NCBI RefSeq assembly: GCF_020080835.1
Contig: NC_058165.1
Location: 4,439,771-4,503,770 of the forward strand
Direction of reading: 5' to 3'
From: Cotesia glomerata
Lineage: Eukaryota > Arthropoda > Insecta > Hymenoptera > Braconidae
Length of the DNA: 64,000 nt
Part shown: piece after piece, positions 27,097-40,331 of the stretch
How the letters are laid out: each line of letters starts with the position of its first letter
Position numbering within the stretch: position 1 is the first letter of the stretch
The notes under the pieces: generated by a model
Seen by the model: the letters and a program-made list of their open reading frames with translations, nothing else
Database searches by the model: none
What the model was told of the DNA's origin: nothing
Program-made: the position numbers and the translations under genes

Positions 27097-27296
27097 CACA
27101 AAAAACAGTTTCACTGTAAACCGCCGCGCCAAGTACACGTCCAACTATTGTTACAAACTATAATAATTCAATTTTTACAAAAAACTATTGAATCGAAAAA
27201 AAAAAAACGAAGTACAAAAAATTTTTTAGATTAAAAAAACATTAAAGACAGTAAATACTAACGAAAAAAATTTAGTGTACTTGGTGTGCTATATAA
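27097..27296. repeat. Foldback element J2 (short, diverged)
   Basis: Begins AAAACAGTTTCACTGTAAACCG with GCGCCAAGTACACGTCCAA and ends GTGTACTTGGTGTG; interior AT-rich. Confidence 0.5.
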
Positions 27297-27379
27297 TTCA
27301 CACTACAAGTATCAATTTTAAAAACTGTGGATAATGAAAGTATTCGAATGATGCTCACCAAATACATTAAATGTTAATT

Positions 27380-28047
27380 GCACGCCTCATAGCGCGAAGC
27401 GCGTGAGGTTGTGCTTTATACTCGACTCGTCAAGGTCAAGCAATTTTGTGATCTTTAAATGTCTCTATCACAACCATATTACACTTATACAATGATATAA
27501 GTAGATGTACACCAAAAAAACACTTAAATTAAACCATCTTTTACTTTCTAAAATCATTTCATGTTGCTATTTTGAAAAAAAAAACGTTTTGAAAAAAATT
27601 TTACATGGACGTCCGGATGTCACCCCATTTTGGATGTACCAATGATTACTCCCGAACAAATTGATATTTCAAGACCGGACCTTTTTTATTAGTTTACGAA
27701 TGCGATGAACTGGGTCCGTATTTCATATCAGTAGCCTAGTTAACGTATTTTTTTTTTAAATTGAATTTTTATTAAAATTTATTACGATATAACCGCACAA
27801 AGACAAACGAATTTTTCTTATTTGTCACGTGAAAACTATGGCGCCACTTGATAAAGCTAGATTTTTTTAGACTGCGTGCGCATATAACAAGAAAAAAGGG
27901 CGCTGATATTAAAAAAAAAAAAAAAAAAATACTCTGTAAGAAATTACTTAATTATAATTTTCTTTTTTTTATCAGTTACACAATTTATTTTTTCTTAAAA
28001 AATGAATGAGCGTTATGAGGCGTGCACTTTTGGATTTTCCAAACTTT
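27380..28047. mobile_element. GCACGCCTCATA element E1 (~0.67 kb)
   Basis: One end GCACGCCTCATAGCGCGAAGCG, the other the inverse (GCGTTATGAGGCGTGC) followed by ACTTTTGGATTTTCCAAA. It contains GTGACATCC/GGATGTCACC-type sequence and a GAGTCGAGTATAAAGC block. Copies: 36368 and 45448. Superfamily not identified; no coding. Confidence 0.75.
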
Positions 28048-29033
28048 TAGTTATTCTTCTATATTATTAGATAAATTTTACTATAGTATAATTTTCAGTC
28101 ACATAATTATAGCTTATAATTGATGGAATTCTAGAGTGAAATATCCCACCAGTCACTATGGAATGCCCCAAATGATAAAAAAAATTAAATTATTGCCAAC
28201 TTATGTTTACAAAGATGATGACAAAATATCAATCATAAATATTTCTTAGTTTACACTAAAGATTATTTTTTCTTGCTTCTAATCAGTTGTCCCACAATAT
28301 TTTAGAGGCGTCAAAAAAAGAAACATTAATTTATTACGACACATGTTTTAAATTTATTTAAATATCGAATACATGAAATTTAAAATATTCAATGATTTGA
28401 GGTTTATTGTTGTCTTAAGATTATAAATATATACTTTAACTGGAAGCTTAATATATTATAAATTCAATCTTTTTTAATATAATTTGAAAATATCAACATG
28501 TATATTCATAAAAATATAATTTTATGCTGCATAGGCTTTAATATTATATAAAATTATCTATAGTGAAATTAACAATTACTATTTTGGCTGTATAGAAACT
28601 TTCAATATTTTTTCTCTTGTCTTTAAAATTGTACTTAATATTTTTTAAATAAATGTAAATTGATCGTGATGCTCACTTCTAAATTTGAGTATAATAGTTA
28701 TATAATTAAAAATTTTATGCACTATCTATTTGAATTATATATTTTCTATTATCACTTGACTTCTACGTTACAAAAATTCATTGAATAAAAAATAAAAAAT
28801 AAAACATGTAATTAATTTTTAATTTTACTGTGTATAAAAAATTATAATTTTCAAAAATTTGTCTTTTAAATTTCAATTTAATTTTAACACACAAGCTCAT
28901 AAATTCACTTTAATACTTTCTGTTTTTTTAGCTTAATTAAATTAAATTGAATAATAAATAAAATTCGATAGCCTTGAATAATTATTTCTGATTTATGATC
29001 AAATGCAAAATACCTTTGTAGTCATGTTTTTAT
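28048..29033. other. AT-rich region downstream of the annexin gene
   Basis: Contains the annexin 3' UTR on the minus strand. AATAAA (29034-29029) overlaps the stop codon and further AATAAA-like signals follow. Nothing else was recognised. Confidence 0.5.
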
Positions 29034-32000
29034 TTAGGCAATCAGTGCCAAGAGACATTTCTTGTAATGTCCTGAACAGTCATCCTAAAAAAATAAATTT
29101 TATGTTATCATTGTTATTTATAATTTAAAAATTTTTTAAAATTAAATATTAAAATTTTTAACTTACAGCAATAGCATCTTCTAATGATTTTCCATACTCC
29201 TGAAGGTACGCTTGCTTTATCTCGCCCATGTCAATTTCAACTCGTGTTACAACAAGTCTGACAAGTCTACGGTCGTCTGTACCCATTCCCTTCATGCTTT
29301 TGTGAAGTTGTTTCGCAAAATATCCAGCACGGTGATTCACACATTGAACTAAAAGAAATTATTTAAATAATTTATTATTGATATATATTTATAAATTTTA
29401 ATTAATTAATCTATATTATTAAGAAAATAAGATAAATTTTGTTTACAGAATAATCATATGACAAAATCGGTTTTTTTAGTGAAATTTAGTGTCATTGCAA
29501 AAGTCTTGATTTGAAATTGTGCCTTTTCAAGATTTCATTCTCGCCGATAGTCAATTTATTATGATAAGTATTTAGGCTGCATTCGAAAATGATCTATCTC
29601 TAGATACATAATTAAGAAATGACCTTGTATCTTGTGAACTATTGACATTTTTAAAGATATAAGCTCATCTCGACATTACCCTCATCGAGACCTTTCATTT
29701 GAGTACTCACATCAATTTTTCATATATTTTATATATTTATATATATGTATATATGAAAAATATATCAAAATGCATGTGGGTACTCAAATGAAAGCTCTTG
29801 ATGAGTGTAACATCGGGATGAGCTTATATCTTTAAAAATATCATTAGCTGACAAGATACAATGTTATTTCTTAATTATTGACATTTTTAAAGATATAAGC
29901 TCATCCCGATGTTACACTCTTTAAGACCTTTCATTTAAGTACCCACATGCATTTTGATATATTTTTCATATATATAAATATATAAAATATATAAATATAT
30001 GAAAATATAAAGTACAGTGCAATTTAACAAATATCTTATAAACTATTGACATTTTTAAAGATATTAGCTCATCCCGACATTACACTCATCGAGACCTTTT
30101 ATTTGAGTACCCACATCAATTTTTCATATATTTCATATATTTATATATAAATGAATATATGAAAAATATATCAAAATGCATGTGGGTACTCAAATGAAAG
30201 CTCTTGATAAGTGTAACATCGGAATGAGCTTATATCTTTAAAAATGTCAATAATTAAGAAATGACATTGTATCTTGTCAGCTAATGATATTTTTAAAGAT
30301 ATAAGCTCATCCCGACATTACACTCATAGAGACCTTTCATTTGAGTACCCACATCAATTTTTCATATATTTATATATTTTATATATTTATATATATGAAA
30401 AATATATCAAAATGCATGTGGGTACTCAAATGAAAGCTCTTGATATGTGTAACATCGGGATGAGCTTATATCTTTAAAAACGTCAATATTTAAGAAAGTT
30501 CAGTGTAATTTAACAAAAGTCATTATTTAATAAAGCAAAATTTTAATTTTTTATAGTTCAAAAGTCACAGCAGTCACATAGTGACTGCAAGTTATGTATT
30601 CTTTGATGTATATTACCGATAGGCGTAAGTTAATAAATAAATCGATAAATAAATAATTCAGAAAAAATAAGATAACTAAAATTTTTAAATAAATAATTAT
30701 TTTTACACTAACTAACTGTATAAAAATAATCATTAAAATTTATTTCAAGCTGATTAATGATTTCTATCACCTTGTAAATAAATAAAAAAAAAAATTTACA
30801 CACTAGCTATAGTTATCATGTAACAAATTGTTCTGTGCTACTTTTTAAACAAAGGATTTAAAAAACTCCGGAAACTAGTTCAGTCTTATGTAATTAATTG
30901 ATGAAGTCAATTATTTAAAAAAAAAGTTTAATATAAAATAAAAAGGATATATTTTTTTTACTAAAATAAATCTGGATTTTTTTTTTTAATAATTGATGAA
31001 GTATAAATATGATAAATAAAATTTGACATCTATAAATCAAGAACATATTGAGCAATATCGAATTTGAATATAAAAAAAAAAAAAAAAATAAATATTGTTG
31101 AATTATTTGTAATATTTTGATAGAAGATTAATTTTTTAAAAAAACATTAATAGTGCTATAAATAATTTTAAAAATAAAAATCAATTTTTTTAATAAGTAG
31201 AAATTGTTTTTGTTTATAATACTGAAATTGAGAGACAGATGATAATTTTTTTAATACATAAATTATAGCAAAAAAAATTTATTTAAAAATAAAAGCTCTA
31301 AAAAATTATAGATGCAATTTTTTAAAAATTAATTTTCTAAATGTGACAATAATGATAATGAATATATTTACCAATAGCCAGAAGACCTTTCTCAATATCA
31401 CCACTAAATTCATTCTTAATAGCATCTTCAATCGAATGCCCAGTAATATTCTGATACTCAGCAAAAATTTGTTTCAACTGGAGGATATTGCGTTGAACTA
31501 AAATAGCATTAAAGGTGGATTCGTCAGTGCCAAAACGGAGCTCTCCTGCCTGTAAAAGTTGTCGAGCGTCTTCCATAGCCGCACTTGGATTAACTTCGTA
31601 TGATTCGTCACGATGCCCACAGCACAATGAGACCATTAAACGTTTAAAATTGCCAGAAGTATCTTCCCGAAGATCGTCCTCCAATGATTTTCCATATCCT
31701 GAAAAATTACAGGATTTATTTAATTGTAAAATAAAATAATTACTTAAGGAAGTTCGAGCGAATCTAATGTAAAAAATAATTTCCAACTTTGAGCTTTGAA
31801 ATTAAGTATACGTATAAATAAATACGTCATTTATCTAATCCCAAAATTCAAAAAAGATTCACCGTTTAGTTACTTAGATATTAAATTTTAAAAATCACAT
31901 ATTTTATCTCCTTATACACGGGCTCTTATGGCGGACAAACTTTTGTTGAAACTTTAATTATTTTTTTCATTATTAATCTCCCAACTTTAAGGGGGCGTCC

Positions 32001-35000
32001 ATTAATTACGTGAGGTGTTCTAGGGGGGGAGTGGATCATGCTAAATCTTACCAAATCTCACTTAGGGGGAAGGGGGGGATCTTAACAAATATCACGTAAT
32101 TTTTTCTCTAGCAGAAAACAGTGTAAAATTGCGTGAAAAAGTATTTCTATAATAAAATATGGCCAAATTTGACACAATAGTGTTTGTCGTATTCGTCTGA
32201 ACCCTGCAGAGCAGCAAAGTAGCGCTCGATTGTTGAATTTGATTATTGATCGATAGGATTCACTAATTTTTTAGATATAGATTTCTTTAGAAATCTATCG
32301 GTGGTAGCCGGTCTCATGTCGTAATTTTAATACAATTTTGTCATAATATGTTTAATTATCTTCAATTTAAACTATTGTTCGTCGACTTTTAATACTTTTT
32401 TCAATTTATTTCGTAGTTGAGAAAATTAAAAAAAAATCAATAATAAATTAAATTTTAGCTTTTATCATCAAATGACTTTTATATGTAAAAAATCCTATTT
32501 TTTAGGTAGATGTCTTTAAATATCTATTTGCTGTAGTCAGTTTCATATCGTTATTTGCAAAAATATAATAAAAAATAAATTTTAGGACATTACGGCCTTT
32601 TAATAAGGTGTTTTTTTCAATATTCAAACAAGAAATCTACCTATCCATGTCGGGTGTAGCCGAATGGCACTTTTTTTCTCAATAATCCAACCCGTTTACA
32701 GCCAAAACATAAATTTTGAATAATCTCGCGTGAGATTAGGGGAGGGGGGAGGGAGTTGAGGAAAATCTTACGAAATCTTATCAAGGGGGGAGGGGGGGTT
32801 AAAAAATTCTCAAAAATGCCTCACGTAATTTATGGACACCCCCTAACGGAAAAAAAAACTATACACAAGAAACTTGGATTATTGCAAAATATAAAAACAA
32901 TTTAATAATAATACATTACCGATATAATTTTTGAAATATTTAAAGTCAAATTTTATGTTTGTAACTCGTTTATCGTCAGCTATTTATTCGAATAAAGATT
33001 TGACAACATCGCGTCAACAGGTATAATCAAGCGCGCTATTGCCAAATTTGTTTATTTAATCCGGCAAGTAATAAATACCAAAGTCATTTTATTACATTAC
33101 TTTATTAAATAAGTAAAAATCATCAATTATTAAACTGTTTAAATTATTTTAAATTAAAATAAAGAATTTTGACGAATATTGGGAAGACTAAAATTAAAAA
33201 AAAAATTTTAACATTATTTTGACTCATTAGTTACTCTCAAATTTCCTTAATAGTATAATTTACAAATTTACTTTTTTTTTTTCAAAACTTTTTTTCTCAA
33301 AAAATTAATTTAAATAATTTGTATATAAACAAAGTAAAATCAAATTTAAACTTAGAAATTAATATAGAAAATAAGAATTTAAAATATAGAATTTTAATGT
33401 CACTAATTCAAATAATAACTCAGCATAATAATACTGTGAATTGCAATCAATTTATCCTTACCATAATCTTTAATGTATTAGATTAAAATTTTTTATTTAT
33501 TAAACGTCATTTTAATTATCAAGATTTAATAAATAATTTTTATCAACTTACTAGCTTCATATGCTTGGCGAATAACATGGATTTCTTGATTGGACATTGT
33601 ACACATTACTTCAATCAAGACATGTTCGTCAGTTCCAATACCCGACATAGCTTCATGGAGTTCTTTAGCGTAATAATCAGGAATTGGTGTCATCATAGCA
33701 ACGACAAGATCTTCAAAGTTTCCAGATAACTCTGACTTCAAGTCTTTTATCAAGTCCTAAAACAATCAAAGTATTTTATGTTTAATATAATTCATTAAAA
33801 AATAAAAGAGAAATTAAAATTTGAGCATACTTTTCCATAAAGAGTTTTAAATTGAACAGCTATTTCCTGGCGCTGGAGATTTGTACGATTAGCAAGAACA
33901 TTTATAATGGCTTTTTCGTCAGTACCAAATCCTTTCATCGCCTTCCGAAGAACTTCAGCATCTTCCCGAGAGTTGAAACTAGGGAACGGTACTACGGTTG
34001 GAGATGACTGAAAAAAAATTAATAAGGTAAAAGCCCCCATTATTGACACTATAAGAGTGATCATGAATATTTGAATTTTTTTATGTCTCAAATCAATATT
34101 GTCAATTTTTTTTTTATAGGACACCTTAATCACTGTTTTTACTTATGTAATTTAATTAATTAACTTTAATAGCAATACATTTAATAATTATTATATCAAT
34201 TTAAAACCAACAGGTCGAATGTATGTATTATTGACAGCGCAAAAATTTAAAGAGCCGATTATTGACATACCATTGACCCTATTATTGACAGGTCTTTTAT
34301 TACAGTTAAATTTATATCAACAATAATCATTTTTACTAACTAATGCAAAACTATCAATAATTTTTATTATTTTAAAATTCGTTTAAGACCTAGCTTTTCT
34401 ATATTTTTTACCAGGTTTTTTTTACCAATTTTTTCTAGTCTCAAATACTTTGATTCTTATAAAATCACATGACAGTATGTAAACATTAATAAACATGGCC
34501 AAGAAACTCTTTTTTGAGTCTAATTAATCAGATTAACTAAATTAATTAATGTACTAATTATCTCTTTTTTTTTTCTTAAAACCCTGATAAATTTCGCTGT
34601 TTATACTACAATAAATTTGTAAGTCTTTAATAATGTGATACTATTTCAACTGATTCTCTCGAATCCACAAATTTAATATTTTTTTTATTGTTATAATATC
34701 ACTGATGTATATTGCCGATTGGCGTTTTCTAAATAAATAAATAAATAAATAAATAAATTAATACGTTGATATGTATGTTGAGGGGGTTGGTTACCTTACA
34801 TTTTGGCCTATGTCGTTAGTTGACGCAAGTTAATTTTTGTGTCCCCATCATTGACATCCGCTATTTTAAAATTAATTTTAACTCGATAAAGCATAAATAA
34901 ATGATTGCATGGTTATTTAGACTATAAATAATCTAAAATAATTTTAAACAATGCAATTACATAAAAACAACATTGAGAAATGTGGATTTGAAAATAAGGT

Positions 35001-38000
35001 CTTTCTTAACAATATTGTTAAGAAATTACAAACGTATAAGCAGTTTTGGGCTACTTGAAAAAATGAAATTTTTTTGCGGTAAATAGTTTATACCTTGGAA
35101 TTAAATTTTACTAGTTTTTAATTTTAAAAATATGTAAAATTGTTGTGAAATATCAAAAATTGTGATTACTAACAGATTTTAATAATGAAATAATAAAATT
35201 AAATAGGGTGTCAATAGTAGGGGCCCTGTCAATAATAGGAGCTTTCACCTTACTTTTATAGCAATAAAATTATTATTAAAAGAAATTAATTAAAAAATTC
35301 CGCATGTGAAAATTTTAAAAACTTATCAGTAGCAATTTTTTAAAGAATTTTTTTTTATCGTATTTGATTTATTATAAACAACTAGCTGTAACGCCTCCGC
35401 TCCGCTGGGCGCTTTATAGAATTGCATTTTTAGATCTAGACTTGAAATTTAATTAGAGTATTGTTTTGACTTGCACAGATTCCCAATTCTATCGAATTGG
35501 CATGCACCTTTTATCCATGTAATTATTCTAGCTAATATTCATTGTAACTTTCAATGTGCAATCATTATAACATTCCCGTGTCTTTCTTACAAAAATTAAT
35601 AATAATTGATATGAAAAAAAAAAAAAATTGTAATGAGCATTGAAAGTTTCAGTTAAGGTAGTTGTAGCGTGATAGGCATTTCAACAGAAAATTATGAAAT
35701 TTTTTTTATTGAAAGATAAATATATTAATAATTCACTACCAAAATTTCAGATCAATTGACCGCACCGTTTTTGAGTAATAATTTTCGAAATTGTATCTTT
35801 TACACGTAGAGGTATAGAGAAATGGTAAAGTTAGTATGAAATCTTCCATACCACTTGAGTGGGCCAAAGATTTCATACTAACTTTATCATCTCTCTATAC
35901 CGCTACGTGTAAAAGATGCAATTTCAAAAATTAATTACTCAAAAACGGTGTGGTCAATTGATCTGAAATTTTGGTAGTGAATTATTAATATATTTATCTT
36001 TCAATAAAAAAAATTTCATAATTTTCTGTTGAAATGCCGATCACGCTACAACTATCTTAAAGAAATTGCAGGTTCCATAAGTGAAGAAATCTGCCTAGTA
36101 TATAAACATAACCACTAGAATTAAAAAATTTATTTTAAACAAATGACAATCGAATAGAATAAATTTAATTACAATAAAAATTCATTATTTCTAAGTAAAA
36201 AAAATATAGGTTCCGGATAAGTAATCACCACCATATCATATACTAAAACCTTCTCCGAAACACGCTGCATCTTATGGTGTAATTATTATTCCGATCGGTT
36301 CAGTAGTTTTCGCAATATAACCGGACAAAAAAACCGGCTCTCCATTTATTACTATAGATTAAAAAAATTTGGAAAATCCAAAAGTGCACGCCTCATAACG
36401 CTCATTCATTTTTTAAGAAAAAAATTAATTGTGTAATTGATTAAAAAAAAAATTATAATTAAGTAATTTCTTACAGAGTATTTTTTATTTTTTTTTTAAA
36501 TATCGTTGCCCTTTTTTCTTGTCATATTCGCACGCAGTCTAAAAAAACCTAGCTTGATTAAGTGGCACCATAGTTTTCACGTGACAAATAAGAAAAGTTC
36601 GTTTGGCTTTGTACGGTTGTATCGTAGTGAATTTTTTAATAAAAATTCAATTAAGGAAGTCCTTTCGCTCCAGTTGAGTCATAACAACTGTAGTAGTAAA
36701 TTTTCAATCAATTAAAATACAAAACCCATAAAGGTTCCTAAAATTAAAAAATAAATAGTATATGAGGCATTAATCGTTGAAATTTTGAAAATTAAAAAAA
36801 AAAAATAGCTAAATACAAAAATTAATTTGACTGTTGTAAATCAGCTGTTAGTAACCTGTCCGTGATTTGGCAACGCTTTATTTCGGTTGTTTACACTTTT
36901 ATTTGCACAATATAATCTTAACCGTGTTTAACTTTTTGCAGTCAGTGTAAATAAATAAATTAATTAAAAATGTTTAGTCACAAAACCATAACATTTTAAT
37001 GTCTCATGGCAGGAATGCTAGTATTTTTTAATTATTGTTTTATTTTTCAATTATGAATTATGAAAATTTGTTAACAATAAATTAACTAAAAAGTATGCAT
37101 GAAAAACATAAGCGCGTTAAAGTTTAGTTTGAATTTATTGAATGGTCTGAAGCTCGCGCGCTACGTAACGTTGCCAAATCTTTTGACTCCATTTTATTGT
37201 AGGTAACTTGAGAATTTTTTGTGATTTTTAAATATTAATTTCTCAATAAATATCTCGGTGACTGATATATTTTATTGCAAAAAAAGAGACCTGAATATTT
37301 CGAAAATCTGATTTTTAGTTTTTTTTTACTTCATCTAATCCATGACTGATAGTATAATTCGAGAAATACTGCAAACGTCTGATTTTCTCGTAAGACTCTG
37401 AACAAATACTAACATTTAAAAATTTTATTTTTTCAAAAATTTGTCCGGTAAAGTATAATTTAAACCTCACTATAAGATAAATAAGGACCTTAACTATTAG
37501 AAAAAAATTAAATTTACTCATAATCTAATATTTTTTATTTTACATTGGCGGCGAAAGGACCTCCTTAAAACAAAAACACGTAAACTAGGCCACTGATATG
37601 AAATACGAACCCAGTTAATCGAATTTTTAAACTAATGGGTGACATCCAGACGTCCACGTAAAATTTTTTTTCAAAATAGCAACATGAAATGATGTTAGAA
37701 AGTAAAAAATAGTTTAATTTAAGTGTCTTTTCGGTGTACATCTACCTATATTATTGTATAAGTGATATATGGTTGTGATAGAGGCATTTAAAGATCACAA
37801 AATTGCTTAAGCTTGACGAGTCGAGTATAAAGCACAACCTCACGTGCTTCGCGCTATGAGGCGTGCAATAGATAATTTTATTGCATAAAAATAGTGATTG
37901 CAAGTTGCTAGTAATTAATAATTAAAAAAAATTCAATTAAATAATTTTATAGAAAATAAATGAAATACTATTGAGTATTGATTGATTGAGAGAAAAATAG

Positions 38001-40311
38001 AGTAGAAAAAAAAACGTTAGTCTCACCTTCAAATTAACCTGAGTCATCCGGGGGGCAGAGGCAGAAGAATAAGGCCTATAAGCGATAGTAGTAGCTGATT
38101 GATAAGCTCCTGCCCCTTGGCCCCCGGGATAGGATCCAGGATAAGCGTTAGTATGAGAACTCGCTTGGCCAGGATAATTTGAATTCATGCTCATGCCAGG
38201 ATTGACACCCGGTTGGCCGGGATAACTCATGCTAGGGTAGTTAGGCTGTTGAGGAAGATTTGGTTGGTAGGATTGAGGTGCATAAGGCGGTGCTGAAAAG
38301 CTGGGATTTTGTGCGGGGTGATGAGTTGAGCTTGGAGGAAAAGTAGCTCCAGGGTTCATTGGGTAAGATAGTGAAGCGCTTGGAGGATAAGGAGAAGGTA
38401 CATTAGCTTGGCCGGGATACGGCATCGATGGGTTAGAAGATGGAGGGTAAGGACTTGGGTATGGGCTTGCTGGGTAAGGGGAAGAAAAAGGTTGAGGCAT
38501 GTTGAATGATCCTGGTGTTGGATTGAAACCGTAACCGGCGCTTGAAGGATAAGGAGGAACTCCAGGGGCAGGAGGTCCACTAGAGTGAGCTTCGTGAAGG
38601 TTTGGCTTCTCTCCTGAATACGGCATTGGTGGGCCCTTAGGATTTTTACGGTTTAATAATAAAAGTTAGTGATAATAAAATTAACTGATATCTGATCGCT
38701 TTTTGATTTTTTTTTTTTAAATAAATTACTACACAAAAAATTATGAAAATTAATTTAGAAGATATTTTATAATTTTAAGAATTTTGGTGACAAATAAATG
38801 ATTGCAAAAAAATTAGGAAAAAAAATTGACATACAGAAATTTTTAAAAATTTTAAATGCAATTTTTTTAAAATAATTTTTTGGAACAAATTTTGTTGATA
38901 AATAAAATAAAAAAAAAAATGATCAAGTGACTGCTAACTTTAATGTCATCAAAAAAGTTATTCATCAAAAATTAAAAATATCTATTAATAAAAAAAAAAA
39001 ATTAATTTGAATCAAGAAAATAATTTTGAAGAACTTCATTGTCTTGATTAGAGTTGAAAAATTTTTTAACTAAAAAATTTTACTTGATTCAAGTGACTTT
39101 TTTTTTTAATGTATTAAAATACTACCAAAAATATTTCTAAAAAATATCAATACTCTTTTTTATTTTTATTAGTGAAATTTTTTGAATTTGTTTTCTATTT
39201 TTTAAACTTTTCTAATTTTATCTTAAACTTTTCTATTTTTATTCAAAAAAAAATTAAAGCTTTCTGATTTATTTTTTTTTTACTTGCTTTCATGACTCAT
39301 TTAAGATAAGAATTGTTACATTAAATTTAAAGCTTTTAATATTAAAAAAATGATAAATATAGTATCAAAAATTTTTTTAAGTATTATTATTTAATGTTTT
39401 TTTTTGTAAATAATTTTTTCCATGTCGACTTTTTACAATTTTTACTAAGGTAAAAGCCCCAATTATTGACACTATAAGAGACAAAGTTATAATTTGATTT
39501 TTTTTACTAATCAATTTCGTCTTTTAAAATCATAATCACTGATATTTACTAATTAATTTTAAATAATTAAATTGATTACCCGGAGACACCAATTATTGGC
39601 AGGTTAAAAAACTGATTGATCTAATTATTGACATACCTTCACCCCAATTATTGACATCTATACTAAGCAGCCTACAATCATCTGCTTATTCTTATTTATC
39701 CAAACTTATTATTAAGTAATCAATTTTATTAAAGTTTATTAATAATAATTTCCATAAATGATTAATTACTTTTAAAAATATAAAAAAACTGACAGTAATT
39801 TTTTTCAATTTTTTAATTAATTAGAATTTAATACAAATTTATATGATAGTTATTCTTATTAAAGATGATTAAATATATTTAAAAATAATTTAGGGTGTCA
39901 ATATTTAGACCCCTGTCAATAATTAAGGCTTTTACCTTAGTAATTTTTTTTCAGTCCACAAATTAATATTTAAAAAAATATTTGATTTTTATTTAAATTA
40001 AAGAAAAACAATAAGTAAATCTTCAAATAAAATTTAAACGTCTTGATTTTATGGTTAGAAGTATAAGTTGCTCCCGACTTTCCGTACACTTATCGACTAC
40101 TTTATTTATTTATTAATTCATTTATTTATTTGCAAAAAAAAATCCTAAAAAATGATCAAATGTCTGTTAATTTCAGTATCATAAACTTCAGCAATATTTA
40201 CTAAACTAATAAGTAATCAGATTTACATGCACTGAAGTGAAATAAAAAAAAACATTGGTGATTCTTGATCAATAATTTGAATATAATTTTTACCTGATAT
40301 CCGTAACTCAT
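29034..40311 (-). CDS. AnxB11: Annexin with long proline-rich N-terminus (annexin B11-like)
   Basis: Seven coding exons join in frame: 40311-40294, 38635-38027, 34007-33831, 33756-33552, 31698-31372, 29348-29167 and 29084-29034, giving 522 residues. Residues 1-6 (MSYGYQ) sit alone on the start exon. Residues 7-209, one exon, are a Pro/Tyr/Ser/Gly-rich tail with PYPS, SYPGQ and YPG repeats. Four annexin repeats follow. R1 (about 224-290) has MKGFGTDE, R2 (296-362) MSGIGTDE, R3 (377-446) ELRFGTDE without the usual GxGT glycine pattern, and R4 (452-518) MKGMGTDD. GxGT loops with the acidic cap (e.g. SGNFE) are the type II Ca2+ sites. Known role: Ca2+-dependent binding to acidic phospholipids and membrane trafficking; the tail resembles those of fly AnxB11 and vertebrate ANXA7/A11. 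Its introns hold most of the window's TTAA and TAAGG elements. Confidence 0.93.
29410..30593 (+). mobile_element. Helitron A4 with several foldback units, 3' end damaged
   Basis: TCTATATTATTAAG start after A29409. Four CATTTGAGTACCCACAT..ATGTGGGTACTCAAATG foldback units lie at spacings of roughly 200-220 bp. The terminal stem-loop CAGTCACATAGTGACTG is present (30570-30587), but the CTAG end is replaced by a LINE-tail-like sequence. In an annexin intron. Confidence 0.8.
30596..30660 (+). repeat. LINE 3'-tail fragment (TGATGTATATTRCCGATAGGCGT plus TAAA repeats)
   Basis: The phrase GATGTATATTACCGATAGGC followed by a (TAAA)n-like tail recurs at 34703-34760, 52076-52135 (inverted) and 60548-60600. 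It looks like the 3' end of one non-LTR element; the coding part is absent. Confidence 0.55.
31748..33246. mobile_element. TTAA-flanked TIR element with nested MITE, in an annexin intron
   Basis: TTAA at 31744-31747 and 33247-33250. Ends GGAAGTTCGAGCGAATCTAA and the inverse of GGAAATTTGAGAGTAACTAA match imperfectly. It contains the GGGGGCGTCC element. Only the termini support it. Confidence 0.55.
31991..32843. mobile_element. GGGGGCGTCCATTAATTACG TIR element (~0.85 kb)
   Basis: Inverted ends GGGGGCGTCCATTAATTACG (left) and CGTAATTTATGGACACCCCC (right), flanked by TTAA and TAAC. G-rich sub-terminal stretches (GGGGGAAGGGGGG and GGGGGAGGGGGGG) sit inside each end. No coding recognised. Confidence 0.8.
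34023..35252. mobile_element. Long TAAGG..CCTTA element H2 (1.23 kb)
   Basis: Ends TAAGGTAAAAGCCCCCATTA and the inverse of CTTTCACCTTA, with repeated (A/T)TATTGACA words near both ends. It carries a LINE-tail insert at 34703-34760. The partner H5 at 51587 has the same length and insert in reverse orientation. Confidence 0.85.
35392..36358 (-). mobile_element. Helitron C, interrupted by a palindromic element
   Basis: Minus strand: TCTATAGTAATAAATGGAGA at 36358, after A. It ends with the stem-loop CGCCCAGCGGAGCGGAGGCG, TTACAG and CTAG (35395-35392) before T. The sequence has GAAAACTACTGAACCGATCG typical of non-coding Helitron interiors. Intact length without the insert is about 560 bp. Confidence 0.8.
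35653..36060. mobile_element. Near-perfect 408-bp palindromic element inside Helitron C
   Basis: Arms of about 200 bp with almost no spacer, beginning TTAAGGTAGTTGTAGCGTGA and ending with its complement, with TTAA at both borders. Centre near 35857. Confidence 0.85.
36368..37866. mobile_element. Element E2 with C3 inserted
   Basis: TTTGGAAAATCCAAAAGTGC start with GCACGCCTCATAACGC, and CGCTATGAGGCGTGC end. It is split by C3. Outside C3 it matches E1 and E3. Confidence 0.8.
36655..37564 (+). mobile_element. TTAA-flanked element C3 (910 bp)
   Basis: TTAA at 36651-36654 and 37565-37568. It is near-identical to C1. Its target inside element E is known from E1/E3, which lack it. Confidence 0.9.
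39446..39939. mobile_element. TAAGG..CCTTA element H3 (494 bp)
   Basis: Ends TAAGGTAAAAGCCCCAATTA and the inverse of GGCTTTTACCTTA, with CAATTATTGACA repeated. It corresponds to H4 without the E3 insertion. Confidence 0.8.
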
Positions 40312-40331
40312 GATGCTTGTTGATTCTTCAC
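40312..40331 (-). other. 5' UTR part of the annexin start exon
   Basis: TTATTTTTAG acceptor at 40332-40333, then 20 nt of leader before the ATG at 40311. The short coding exon is thus 38 nt long (40331-40294). Confidence 0.75.
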
